Shown here one piece after another: positions 8,462 through 15,946 of a stretch of DNA of 43,563 nt. A model generated the notes under the pieces. It had not been told where the DNA came from and did not search any database. It saw nothing but the letters and a program-made list of their open reading frames with translations. The translations under genes and the position numbers were made by a program. The DNA is from a virus, in IMG/VR virus record IMGVR_UViG_3300037189_014748, positions 1 to 43,563 of that record, one strand, 5' to 3'. Numbering within the stretch: the first letter of the stretch is position 1; every line of letters starts with the position of its first letter.

Positions 8462-9672
8462 CTAGCGGAGTAGGAGTTATAGAGAAGCGTGTTTTGTACG
8501 CTCAGGCGGTTTTTGGTCGTGAGGAAGTCAATGCTGTGGTTAAGAGTTTGGAAAATGGTTGGCTTGCAAGCGGGCCTTTAGTAAAGAAGTTTGAGCAAAG
8601 CGTAGCTTCACTATTTGGCAAAAAATACGGAATAGCGGTTAATTCGGGGTCATCAGCCAACTTACTAGTAATCTCAGCACTTGGTGCGCAAAAAGGCTCG
8701 GAAATAATCACTCCTGCATGTACGTTCTCGACTACGGTTTCTAACATAGTGAATTGTGGATATAAGCCTGTATTTGTGGACTCTGTGGTGGGAAGATACA
8801 CGATAAATGAAGACTTAGTGGAAGCGGCAATAAATAGTAAAACCTGTGCAATTATGGTTCCTCAACTTATTGGTGGGATATGTGATATGCCTCGACTTTA
8901 TGAAATAGCCAAAAAACATAATCTAGTTCTGATAGATGATTCTTGCGATACTTTAGCCCCAACTATAAAAGGTCATCAAGTCTCTCGTTATGCTCACGTC
9001 TCTACCACCTCATTTTACGGCTCTCACATTATAACTGCCTGTGGAATGGGAGGAATGATAATGACCAACAATAAGGAGTATAGAGATAAAATGGTTTCAC
9101 TAAGAGATTGGGGGCGAGTGGGGAATGACGCTGAAGCCTTTGAGAATAGATTTGATTTTGAAATCGATGGGATTCCTTACGATGCTAAATTCCTCTACAC
9201 TGGATTTGGGTACAACTTGAAAATGAACGAAGTTGCAGCAGCCTTTGGATTAGAGCAACTGAAACGCCTAACTAGATTTACTCAGAAACGAAAAAAGAAC
9301 TTTGAAAAGTTATATAACTTCTTCTCAAACTACGAGGAACATTTCCATTTACCAGAACTCATCAAGGGAGCGACTACTAACTGGCTCGCTTTCCCACTTA
9401 CCATAAGAAAAGAAGCTCCTTTTAAGCGTTACGACCTGCTAAAACACCTTGAGAAAGACGGTATTCAAACCAGAGTTTTATTTTCAGGAAACATCACAAG
9501 ACACCCAGTTTACAAAGACAATCCTCTAACGTGGAGACAGGTTGGGGAACTATCTAAATCAGACTTTATTATGGCTAATGGATTCTTAATAGGTGCGCAT
9601 CAAGGCATGGGAGACAGAGAGATAGAAATTATTGCCGATTCAGCAATGAGATTTTTTAACCAATATGAATAA
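8452..9672 (+). CDS. DegT/DnrJ/EryC1-type PLP enzyme, probable sugar 3-dehydratase
   Basis: A 406-residue fold-type-I PLP enzyme. NSGSSANLL (about residues 60-68) binds cofactor phosphate, ACTFSTTVSNIV follows, and LIDDSCDTL carries the PLP-ring Asp. At the Schiff-base position the sequence reads SFYGSHIIT, with His where aminotransferases have Lys. His at this site is the hallmark of the CDP-4-keto-6-deoxyglucose 3-dehydratase (E1/RfbH/ColD) branch, so deoxygenation of a 4-keto sugar at C3 is more likely than transamination. That branch can need an iron-sulphur reductase partner, and none was found here. It overlaps the flanking genes by 10 and 8 nt. It probably supplies a deoxysugar to the neighbouring transferases (inference). 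Confidence 0.82.
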   Translation: MGITSGVGVIEKRVLYAQAVFGREEVNAVVKSLENGWLASGPLVKKFEQSVASLFGKKYGIAVNSGSSANLLVISALGAQKGSEIITPACTFSTTVSNIVNCGYKPVFVDSVVGRYTINEDLVEAAINSKTCAIMVPQLIGGICDMPRLYEIAKKHNLVLIDDSCDTLAPTIKGHQVSRYAHVSTTSFYGSHIITACGMGGMIMTNNKEYRDKMVSLRDWGRVGNDAEAFENRFDFEIDGIPYDAKFLYTGFGYNLKMNEVAAAFGLEQLKRLTRFTQKRKKNFEKLYNFFSNYEEHFHLPELIKGATTNWLAFPLTIRKEAPFKRYDLLKHLEKDGIQTRVLFSGNITRHPVYKDNPLTWRQVGELSKSDFIMANGFLIGAHQGMGDREIEIIADSAMRFFNQYE

Positions 9673-10423
9673 CGACCTAAGCATAATTTATTACAGTAGT
9701 AATTATTTGGAAACCAAACATCCTGAGTTTGTAAGAAAGACTCGTGAGAACTTATTAAAGGTGAAAGGAGACATTCCTCTTATTAGCGTTTCTCAGCGAC
9801 CTATGGACTTTGGAGAGAATGTCTGCGTTGGAGAGATAGGTAGGTCGCACTTTAATATCTATCGCCAAATCTTAGAAGGATGTAAAAGAGCCAAAACTAA
9901 ATGGGTAGCTATGGCAGAGGATGATATTTTATACTCAGACTCGCACTTTCATCCGTTTCTATTTATCAAACATCCAAAAGACGATACTTTCTACTACGAT
10001 ATGAACAAAGTTTCAATGTTCACTTGGACACGACCTCAGATATTCTCCTATAGAAGTAAACGCCAAGTGGTGAACCACCTCATAGCACCACGAGAAATGC
10101 TCATAGATGCCCTTACAGAGAGGTTTGCTCGATTAAAGGTATTAGTAGACCAAATGGGAATAGAACACCCTGAAATTGAACATCCTGAGCTTAGAATTCA
10201 AAAGTATTGGGGAGACCCTGGAAGGTACGAAGATTTACTTGGAGTGACCGTGCGTAAGACAGATACTTTCTATGCTTGGAGACCCTCAATAGTCTTCTCA
10301 CATGAGTTTGCCTACGGTTACGAAATGAATCAGGGTAAGAAGAAGAAACATGGAGACCTTAGAATAATTGAACTTGCAGATTGGGGAAGAGCTGATAAGA
10401 TTTATCATGACTATTATGAATGA
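9665..10423 (+). CDS. Glycosyltransferase-like protein
   Basis: A 252-residue protein with LSIIYYSSNYL at the start, LISVSQRPMDFG, then IYRQILEGCKRAKTKWVAM and AEDDILYSDSHFHPF, where EDD sits at the expected metal-binding position of a GT-A-like fold. The same architecture appears in the C-terminal domain of the 12388 gene (CEHDWLYHPSHFHF, then DTFYY in both), so the two are paralogues. It overlaps the upstream gene by 8 nt and the downstream methyltransferase by 8 nt, consistent with coupled translation. The family is not named with certainty; nucleotide-sugar transfer is inferred. Confidence 0.7.
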   Translation: MNNDLSIIYYSSNYLETKHPEFVRKTRENLLKVKGDIPLISVSQRPMDFGENVCVGEIGRSHFNIYRQILEGCKRAKTKWVAMAEDDILYSDSHFHPFLFIKHPKDDTFYYDMNKVSMFTWTRPQIFSYRSKRQVVNHLIAPREMLIDALTERFARLKVLVDQMGIEHPEIEHPELRIQKYWGDPGRYEDLLGVTVRKTDTFYAWRPSIVFSHEFAYGYEMNQGKKKKHGDLRIIELADWGRADKIYHDYYE

Positions 10424-10928
10424 ACTACAGAAGAAGTCGCTTTATGGTTCACATATGCCTGTACTGGCTAAGATAATGGACTTATCTGATGGGCCTGTTT
10501 TGGAACTTGGAATGGGTATTTACTCCACTCCACTACTGGATATGATGTGTAAAGAACAAAAACGTGAACTCATATCCTATGACAATGATCCTAAGTGGTT
10601 TAAAGAGAATGAGAAATGGACTTCTGATTATCATAAGGTCTACTTTGTAGGGGATTGGGATGAGATTGAGGTTGAATTAGTAACTTCACATTGGGGAGTT
10701 GCTTTTATCGACCACAAACCTGCCAAACGTAGGAAGGTAGAGATGAAACTATTAGCACAACACGCCAACTATGTTATAGTCCATGACACCGAACCCGAAT
10801 CAGACAAGTTCTTCAAATATACTTGGATGCACAAGTATTATAAATATCAATGGAACTACACTAAGGCGAGACCTCATACTTCAGTCTTCTCCAACTTCAT
10901 AGACCTACAAGGACTTGACAGGAAATAG
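10416..10928 (+). CDS. Class I SAM-dependent methyltransferase-like protein
   Basis: A 170-residue protein. GPVLELGMGIYSTPLL (about residues 22-37) is motif I of the Rossmann methyltransferase fold, ELISYDND the acidic end of motif II, and GVAFIDHKPAKRRKVEMKLL and YVIVHDTEP fit the later strands. The start was set at 10416, where ATGAATGA overlaps the previous stop; an upstream in-frame ATG at 10368 would force a 56-nt overlap. Context in a sugar-modifying island suggests methylation of a sugar or glycan (inference). Confidence 0.72.
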   Translation: MNELQKKSLYGSHMPVLAKIMDLSDGPVLELGMGIYSTPLLDMMCKEQKRELISYDNDPKWFKENEKWTSDYHKVYFVGDWDEIEVELVTSHWGVAFIDHKPAKRRKVEMKLLAQHANYVIVHDTEPESDKFFKYTWMHKYYKYQWNYTKARPHTSVFSNFIDLQGLDRK

Positions 10929-10944
10929 GAAAGGTGTGTAGGAT
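10915..10944 (+). promoter_or_regulatory. Leaderless-type promoter for the 10951 gene
   Basis: TTGACA (10915-10920), 18-bp spacer, TAGGAT (10939-10944), then 6 nt to the ATG at 10951. It overlaps the end of the methyltransferase gene. Confidence 0.72.
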
Positions 10945-10950
10945 GTATAC

Positions 10951-11184
10951 ATGAATAGGTTTAATGTTCATCTCACAAAAGACCAAGTATTTTACTTAAA
11001 AAACCTAGATGGTGCTTCAATAGCCCAACACATTAGAACCGCAATAGATTCCTATATTCAAGATAAAAAGAACCTTAACGTCAGCACATCAGCCTCAAAT
11101 GCGTGTAATTTCTGTAACGAGGAGAATAAGGACAAATACAATATCGGAGAACCTAAGTGTTTTTACTGTGGGAGATATATATGA
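10951..11184 (+). CDS. Ribbon-helix-helix-like protein with C-terminal zinc ribbon
   Basis: A 77-residue protein. Residues 1-42 (RFNVHLTKDQVFYLKNLDG then ASIAQHIRTAIDSYI) have the strand-helix-helix pattern of Arc/CopG-type DNA-binding proteins. The C-terminus carries CNFC and CFYC pairs, a probable zinc ribbon. It has its own predicted promoter inside the late block, and its stop (ATGA) overlaps the next ATG. It is a candidate regulator of the cargo genes or late promoters. Function inferred only. Confidence 0.65.
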   Translation: MNRFNVHLTKDQVFYLKNLDGASIAQHIRTAIDSYIQDKKNLNVSTSASNACNFCNEENKDKYNIGEPKCFYCGRYI

Positions 11185-11405
11185 GTGATTTTATAAAAGT
11201 AGCCAATTCACCAGTTTTTAAACTCAAAGACAAACAGAACAAAAACTATATGAAGATAAATCTTGTGGATGTATTTGGATTCCCACCAAAAGTAATAATT
11301 ATTGAGAAAATACCACGAATGAATAATACGTTAATAGTTAGGGGGATAATCCCTGATGACATGGATGAAAGCGAGGTGCAAAATGGAAAAAAGTCCAGTA
11401 ATTAA
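11181..11405 (+). CDS. Small unknown protein in the cargo island
   Basis: A 74-residue protein beginning at the ATGA overlap with the preceding stop (an in-frame ATG at 11157 is less likely). The predicted content is mostly beta (FKLKDKQNKNYMKINLVDVF, KVIIIEKIP, LIVRGIIPD). No family recognised. It sits between a putative DNA-binding protein and a Tad2-like gene, so it may belong to an accessory regulatory or anti-defence unit. Confidence 0.55.
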   Translation: MSDFIKVANSPVFKLKDKQNKNYMKINLVDVFGFPPKVIIIEKIPRMNNTLIVRGIIPDDMDESEVQNGKKSSN

Positions 11406-11619
11406 ATTAAAACCAGAGGAATTTAGTTTCCCAGTTGCCATCCATCATTTAATTGAGGGGAAACGTATTGCAAGAACTTCATGGGGAGATGCCCCAGATT
11501 ATGGAGTGCTAAAAGATGGATACCTGATGATATTTCGTCAAGATAAGTTTTTTCAATGGATTTTAAATGACGGAGATTTACAAGGCGAGGATTGGCAAGT
11601 TTTACCAAATATAAACTAA
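11383..11619 (+). CDS. DUF2829 / Tad2-like protein (candidate anti-Thoeris)
   Basis: A 78-residue protein. The sequence from residue ~12 (FPVAIHHLIEGKRIARTSWG) and the ending FFQWILNDGDLQGEDWQV match the plan of DUF2829: a short helix, G-K-x-[IV]-x-R-x-x-W, beta strands and a terminal D-L-x-x-x-D-W-x-[IV]. Members of that family include Tad2, which sequesters the cyclic ADP-ribose-type signal of Thoeris defence. The start at 11383 has GAGG upstream and lies inside the previous gene; an in-frame ATG at 11356 is the alternative. Its stop overlaps the next ATG (TAATG). The family call is from pattern only; anti-defence activity is inferred. Confidence 0.6.
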   Translation: MEKSPVIKLKPEEFSFPVAIHHLIEGKRIARTSWGDAPDYGVLKDGYLMIFRQDKFFQWILNDGDLQGEDWQVLPNIN

Positions 11620-12401
11620 TGTTACCTCAAGAGCAAAGAGAGAAAATTGCGGTCATAGGTGCAACGGGATGGGTAGGCAAATCCATGCTTGAACTTTTCC
11701 CTAATGCTTATATGTATTCCCGTCATTTGGGAGACCAAGATGAAGTAAATCGTAGGAGCGTAGCCTTCCTGTGCGTACCTTCGCCTGAGACAGCAGAGGG
11801 AAAGCTAGACACCCATATAGTAGAAGATATTATCGCTTGGTGCGAGTGTCCTTTAATTGTCGTTCGTTCTACTGTAAACCCAGGAGATTGTGATAGATGG
11901 GCTCAGAAGTATAAGCGAAGAATAGTACACCAGCCAGAATTTTTGGGCGAGACACCGAATCATCCTCTTTTGAATCCGTTAAACACTCCATTTATTATCT
12001 TAGGAGGTAAGCAACACAACACTAGAGAAGTAATAGAACTATATGCGACTGTCTATAACGCTAATGTAAAAATACGTCAGGTCAGCCTTTTGGAATCAGA
12101 GGTTATCAAACTATCTGAGAATAGAGCGATTGCCTATAAAGCAATGCAAATGCACGAACTTTATAAAGTGTGCGAGAAAGCAGGACTAGATTACTACACC
12201 ATAAGGGATGCTGTTTACGGAGATGACCCACGATTTGACCTCTGGTTTACGTTTATTTACCCAGAGAAATTAGGGTTTGAGAACTCTAAGTGTCTAAAAA
12301 AAGATGTTCCAGCTTGGTGTGCGTGGGCTGAGTCCATCGGAGCAGACCCTCAAGTAACCAAAGCATTAGTAAAAGCAAGCAAAGAGTATGCCTCCTTATG
12401 A
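11619..12401 (+). CDS. Nucleotide-sugar dehydrogenase-like protein (short form)
   Basis: A 260-residue protein with an N-terminal Rossmann motif (IAVIGATGWVG, residues ~10-20). It also has FLCVPSPE, VVRSTVNPG, QPEFLGE and a later KLSENRAIAYKAMQMHELYKV helix, the order found in UDP-glucose/GDP-mannose dehydrogenases. The usual catalytic Cys segment GxCLPKD is represented by KCLKKD near residue 229, so the Cys is kept. The family usually has ~430 residues with a C-terminal UDP-binding domain, absent here. It may be a reduced single-domain enzyme or act on a different acyl sugar. It is coupled on both sides (TAATG upstream, 14-nt overlap downstream). Confidence 0.75.
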   Translation: MLPQEQREKIAVIGATGWVGKSMLELFPNAYMYSRHLGDQDEVNRRSVAFLCVPSPETAEGKLDTHIVEDIIAWCECPLIVVRSTVNPGDCDRWAQKYKRRIVHQPEFLGETPNHPLLNPLNTPFIILGGKQHNTREVIELYATVYNANVKIRQVSLLESEVIKLSENRAIAYKAMQMHELYKVCEKAGLDYYTIRDAVYGDDPRFDLWFTFIYPEKLGFENSKCLKKDVPAWCAWAESIGADPQVTKALVKASKEYASL

Positions 12402-14028
12402 CCTCAGCGTGCTTATACCTGCCCGCTCCGAAGAATTCCTCAATCTCACCGTACAGGACATCCTAAATAAGAAACGTGGTCGCACTGAAGTAATAGTCGG
12501 CTTAGATGGTGAATTTGCAGACCCTCCTTTAGAAGACCATCCCGACCTCACAATCCTCTACTATGGTAAATCTATCGGTCAAAGAGCTATGACCAACCAG
12601 TGTGCTAAGTTAAGTAAGGCAAAGTGGGTGATGAAAATAGACGCTCACTGTGTCGTAGATGAAGGATTTGATGTTAAGCTCTTAGAGGGAGCGCAAGACA
12701 ACTGGACTGTAGTTCCTACTCTTTACAACCTACATGGGTTTGACTGGGTATGTAGACACTGTGGTCGCAGAGATTATCAAGGCCCTAGTGAGAAGTATCT
12801 TAAATGTCCTAAATGTGGAAAGAACCGAGAGCGTGAGATCATCTTCAAACCCAGACTTAATCGTAAGACTACAGCTTGGAGATTTGATAAGACATTACAT
12901 TTCCAGTATTGGGGTGAGTACTCACATAAACAAGAAGGAGATTACGCAGACACCTTATCAATTCAAGGGTCTTGCTTTATGCTCACAAGGGATAAGTATT
13001 GGGAATTAGATATATGTGATGAGGGACATGGCTCATGGGGACAACAGGGGACAGAAGTGGCTTGTAAAACATGGCTCTCAGGTGGAGAAGTAAAAACGTG
13101 CATGAAAACATGGTATTCACATCTATTTAGGACTCAGGGAGGGGACTTCTCATTTCCCTACCCACAGGATAACAAGCAAGTAGAACATTCTCGCTCATAC
13201 TCAAGGGGATTGTTTATTGAAGGGAAGTGGGATAAAGCTATTCATCCTCTATCGTGGCTACTTGCTAAGTTTTCGCCCGTACCTGATTGGGACAATGAAA
13301 AACTTAAAGTAGATAAACCCAAACCCCCAACCAAATCAATCATATATTACACAGATAACGCTCTGAACATGAAAATTGCGACAGCTTGTCGTAAACAAAT
13401 CTCAAAAGCTAAACTTCCTATCGTTTCCACTTCATTAAAACCTCTTAACTTTGGGAAGAACTTTGTAATGCCGTACAAACGAGGATATGAGGCTTACTTT
13501 AGACAAATCCTAAAGTGTTTAGAGGAATCTACTGCGGAGATAATTTACCTCTGCGAGCATGATTGGCTATATCATCCCTCGCACTTCCATTTCACACCTC
13601 CTAGAAAAGATACTTTTTATTATAACCATAACTGGTGGAGGGTTAGGTCGTCAGATGGACACGCAGTGCATTACGATACTCAACTACTTCCTGGGCTGGT
13701 AGCTTATAGGGAATTGCTTTTAACTCACTACAGAGAGGCTGTTGCTTACATGGAAAAGCATGGGTTTGATTCAGACACAGCTCATAAGGTAGGGTTTGAG
13801 CCAGGAACTCATGGGCGAGTACAATTTAGTAGCGGAACTCGTGTAGAAAGATTTGACTCTGAATATCCAATAATTGATATTCGTCACGGTAACAATTTAA
13901 CGTCCTCAAAATGGTCTCCCGATGAGTTTAGAAGCCCTAAAAATGCTCAAAATTGGCGTGTAGCGGAACATTTAGAAGGATGGGATACAGTTAAGGGTCG
14001 ATTTGATAAACTTCTCTCCTCGGTTTAA
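12388..14028 (+). CDS. Two-domain glycosyltransferase with internal zinc ribbon
   Basis: A 546-residue protein. Residues ~1-95 are a GT2 core (LSVLIPARSEEFLNLTVQDI, VIVGLDG, AMTNQCAKLSKAKWV, K-I-DAHC) paralogous to the 7661 product. Residues ~118-150 contain two CxxC pairs (CRHC, CPKC), a zinc ribbon inserted in the GT fold. From residue ~310 a second domain (SIIYYTDNALNMK, PLNFGKNFVMP, AEIIYLCEHDWLYHPSHFHF, DTFYY) is paralogous to the 9665 product. So one gene combines the two kinds of transferase encoded separately upstream. It overlaps the dehydrogenase gene by 14 nt and ends the island. It may add two sugars in sequence (inference). Confidence 0.82.
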   Translation: MPPYDLSVLIPARSEEFLNLTVQDILNKKRGRTEVIVGLDGEFADPPLEDHPDLTILYYGKSIGQRAMTNQCAKLSKAKWVMKIDAHCVVDEGFDVKLLEGAQDNWTVVPTLYNLHGFDWVCRHCGRRDYQGPSEKYLKCPKCGKNREREIIFKPRLNRKTTAWRFDKTLHFQYWGEYSHKQEGDYADTLSIQGSCFMLTRDKYWELDICDEGHGSWGQQGTEVACKTWLSGGEVKTCMKTWYSHLFRTQGGDFSFPYPQDNKQVEHSRSYSRGLFIEGKWDKAIHPLSWLLAKFSPVPDWDNEKLKVDKPKPPTKSIIYYTDNALNMKIATACRKQISKAKLPIVSTSLKPLNFGKNFVMPYKRGYEAYFRQILKCLEESTAEIIYLCEHDWLYHPSHFHFTPPRKDTFYYNHNWWRVRSSDGHAVHYDTQLLPGLVAYRELLLTHYREAVAYMEKHGFDSDTAHKVGFEPGTHGRVQFSSGTRVERFDSEYPIIDIRHGNNLTSSKWSPDEFRSPKNAQNWRVAEHLEGWDTVKGRFDKLLSSV

Positions 14029-14029
14029 G

Positions 14030-14059
14030 TTGCAATAAGACAGGGTTGAGGTTTAAGAT
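14030..14059 (+). promoter_or_regulatory. Leaderless-type late promoter for the 14066 gene
   Basis: TTGCAA (14030-14035), 18-bp spacer ending TTGAGGTT, TAAGAT (14054-14059), then 6 nt to the ATG at 14066. The TTGAGGTTTAA stretch recurs at the 17929 promoter. Confidence 0.7.
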
Positions 14060-14065
14060 TGTAAC

Positions 14066-15781
14066 ATGACCGACTTCCAAAGACGTTTAATTGAGAGACT
14101 GGCGATATTTAAGCAATATGAGAAAGATATTCTTGTTTATGCAAACACAGACGGTGGTCGTTATCTACTTCAGCAAAAAGACAGATTCCCAATCGTTAAG
14201 GTTGCTCCTAATGCTTACTTTGAATCACTACCAGATGGTAAAACTAGAGGTACGTTCTGGGGAATAGATGCTGTATCCAACCTATTTATCCCCACTTTAG
14301 AAAAATTAAGAATAATTCAGGAGACTAAATACGCTCCTAGCTTATTAGAACAATACGAAGCCTTTTTACACTTCTCAGGTTTGGAAAGAAAATATGCGAG
14401 GTTTGGAGATATTCTTCTTGACACCTACAATCCTAGTACCTCATTTGAGGATGGTCGTGTTTTCAGAACAGGTAACGATGAAACTTGGGCGGCGCAGCAA
14501 GGTGGAAATGGTCAGGGCGCACAGCAAGGTTCGGCTGATCCAGGTAATGAGTGGTGCCAAATACAGACATCAACTACGTCAGACCAATGGGCGCAGTGTA
14601 TTCGAGGAATCGCTCAATTTGATACATCGGCCATACCTGATGATTCAATCATAGATGCTGCAACTTTAGGACTCTATGTCGTAAGTGTAGACCAAACAAT
14701 AGCTGGTCAATCGGTAAATATAGTTAGTGCGCCAACTGGAGATCCTGCAACTCTAGCCTCAGCAGACTATCAGACAATGGGTTCTACTCAAGTTGCTACT
14801 GCGATAACTCTTGCCAGCATGACAACTGGTGCATTTAATACATTTACCTTAAACTCAGATGGTAGAGCTTTGGTGTCTATAACTGGAGTGACAAAACTTG
14901 GGGTAAGATTTGTTTCAGACATAACAAATTCTCCTCCTACATGGGCATCAAACGTAGGTGCTGCGTTTAATTGTCGTTGGCATACAACAGCAGGAGGGGT
15001 AAGCAAACCAGTTTTAACCGTTACATTCTCGTCAATCAGTTCGAGCCTTTCTTCATCACTTTCTCCATCCCTGACTCCCTCCCTTTCCATATCTCTGTCA
15101 CCATCTCTATCACAATCACTGTCAATATCTCTGTCTCCAAGCTCATCTCCAAGTTTCTCAGGTTCTAATTCGCTGAGTCCATCGCCATCTACAAGCGTTT
15201 CTGTTTCCATCAGTGTAAGTCCAAGTTCTTCAATAAGTGTAAGTGAATCAGCGTCAATAAGTCATTCAGCTACAAACTCTCCATCTCCATCCATATCACC
15301 AAGCCTTTCCCCATCCTCGACTTTATCGGCCAGCCCATCAAGTTCTACCTCCCCATCCGCTTCTCCCTCTGCGGGATTCGCAATGTTCACCCGTGATGAC
15401 CAGTCCTCGCTTCCATCTAACGACAATGACTTAACAACGCAATACACAGAACAGGAAGAAGAAGATGTTTCAGTAAGAGACGATACTAGAGTTGGTCAAG
15501 CAGGAACTCTACAATACATGATTCACCAGTTTAAGAAGTTTGTGGGTTCTCAAACGTATGCTTTAATTGAGGCAGAGGTTCAATCGACTCTTGATCCCAG
15601 ATACTCAACTGTTTATTTACAAATCTATAATCGTAATTCCTCAACGTGGGAAACTATTGATTCTAATTCAACCTCAGACTCAGATGTAGACTTTGAATTA
15701 TCGGCAGTAGTTTCAGATCTTACTAATTACAAAGATGCCAGTAATGTTGTAAGTTGTCGAATCTATCAATTGGCTATTTGA
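14066..15781 (+). CDS. Appendage protein: DNRLRE-like domain, Ser/Pro tract, C-terminal domain
   Basis: A 571-residue protein in three parts. Residues ~1-110 are a helical N-terminal domain, perhaps virion-attachment. Residues ~125-322 (starting with DTYNPSTSFEDGRVFRTGND) resemble the DNRLRE/carbohydrate-binding-like beta domain that carries repeated FDTSAIPDDSIIDAATLGLYV-type strands. Residues ~323-435 are a Ser/Pro tract (SPSLSISLSPS), followed by a ~130-residue C-terminal domain (YTEQEEEDVSVRDDTRVGQ onwards) that is not low-complexity. The tract therefore acts as a linker or stalk between two folded domains. It is probably a tail-fibre or capsid-fibre component. Both AGY and TCN Ser codons are used. 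Confidence 0.72.
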   Translation: MTDFQRRLIERLAIFKQYEKDILVYANTDGGRYLLQQKDRFPIVKVAPNAYFESLPDGKTRGTFWGIDAVSNLFIPTLEKLRIIQETKYAPSLLEQYEAFLHFSGLERKYARFGDILLDTYNPSTSFEDGRVFRTGNDETWAAQQGGNGQGAQQGSADPGNEWCQIQTSTTSDQWAQCIRGIAQFDTSAIPDDSIIDAATLGLYVVSVDQTIAGQSVNIVSAPTGDPATLASADYQTMGSTQVATAITLASMTTGAFNTFTLNSDGRALVSITGVTKLGVRFVSDITNSPPTWASNVGAAFNCRWHTTAGGVSKPVLTVTFSSISSSLSSSLSPSLTPSLSISLSPSLSQSLSISLSPSSSPSFSGSNSLSPSPSTSVSVSISVSPSSSISVSESASISHSATNSPSPSISPSLSPSSTLSASPSSSTSPSASPSAGFAMFTRDDQSSLPSNDNDLTTQYTEQEEEDVSVRDDTRVGQAGTLQYMIHQFKKFVGSQTYALIEAEVQSTLDPRYSTVYLQIYNRNSSTWETIDSNSTSDSDVDFELSAVVSDLTNYKDASNVVSCRIYQLAI

Positions 15782-15807
15782 CGGTAACTAGATTTGAAGT
15801 TTATTAT
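15778..15807 (+). promoter_or_regulatory. Leaderless-type late promoter for the 15813 microgene
   Basis: TTGACG (15778-15783), 18-bp spacer, TATTAT (15802-15807), then 5 nt to the ATG at 15813. Confidence 0.7.
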
Positions 15808-15812
15808 TAGTT

Positions 15813-15866
15813 ATGGCATCAAAAACTGTTACTTATTTTGTTTCCTATTTTGTAGCAGTACCATAA
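15813..15866 (+). CDS. 17-residue peptide (possible leader peptide)
   Basis: Product MASKTVTYFVSYFVAVP. Reasons to take it seriously: a leaderless-type promoter points exactly at this ATG, and the stop TAA overlaps the next ATG (TAATG), which itself is chained to a third gene. It may be a short hydrophobic peptide, or a translated leader that feeds ribosomes to the downstream genes. No family recognised. Confidence 0.5.
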   Translation: MASKTVTYFVSYFVAVP

Positions 15867-15946
15867 TGAAAACATTCTTTGGTTCGCTTCTATTTTTGTT
15901 ACTTCTTCCTCTCATATTTTTTATGAGATGGGCTAAGGAGGAATAA
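15866..15946 (+). CDS. 26-residue single-helix membrane peptide
   Basis: Product begins MKTFFGSLLFLLLLPLIF and ends MRWAKEE. A short basic start, ~15 hydrophobic residues and a charged tail predict a single membrane helix. It is chained by 1-nt overlaps to the 17-residue peptide upstream and the 659-residue fibre gene downstream; its last codons contain the AAGGAGG that acts as Shine-Dalgarno for that gene. Function unknown. Confidence 0.55.
   Translation: MKTFFGSLLFLLLLPLIFFMRWAKEE

Noticed and set aside
12734-13009. 91-codon plus-strand frame inside the two-domain transferase gene
   Set aside because: Alternate frame of a gene with clear GT and zinc-ribbon motifs; no ribosome site.
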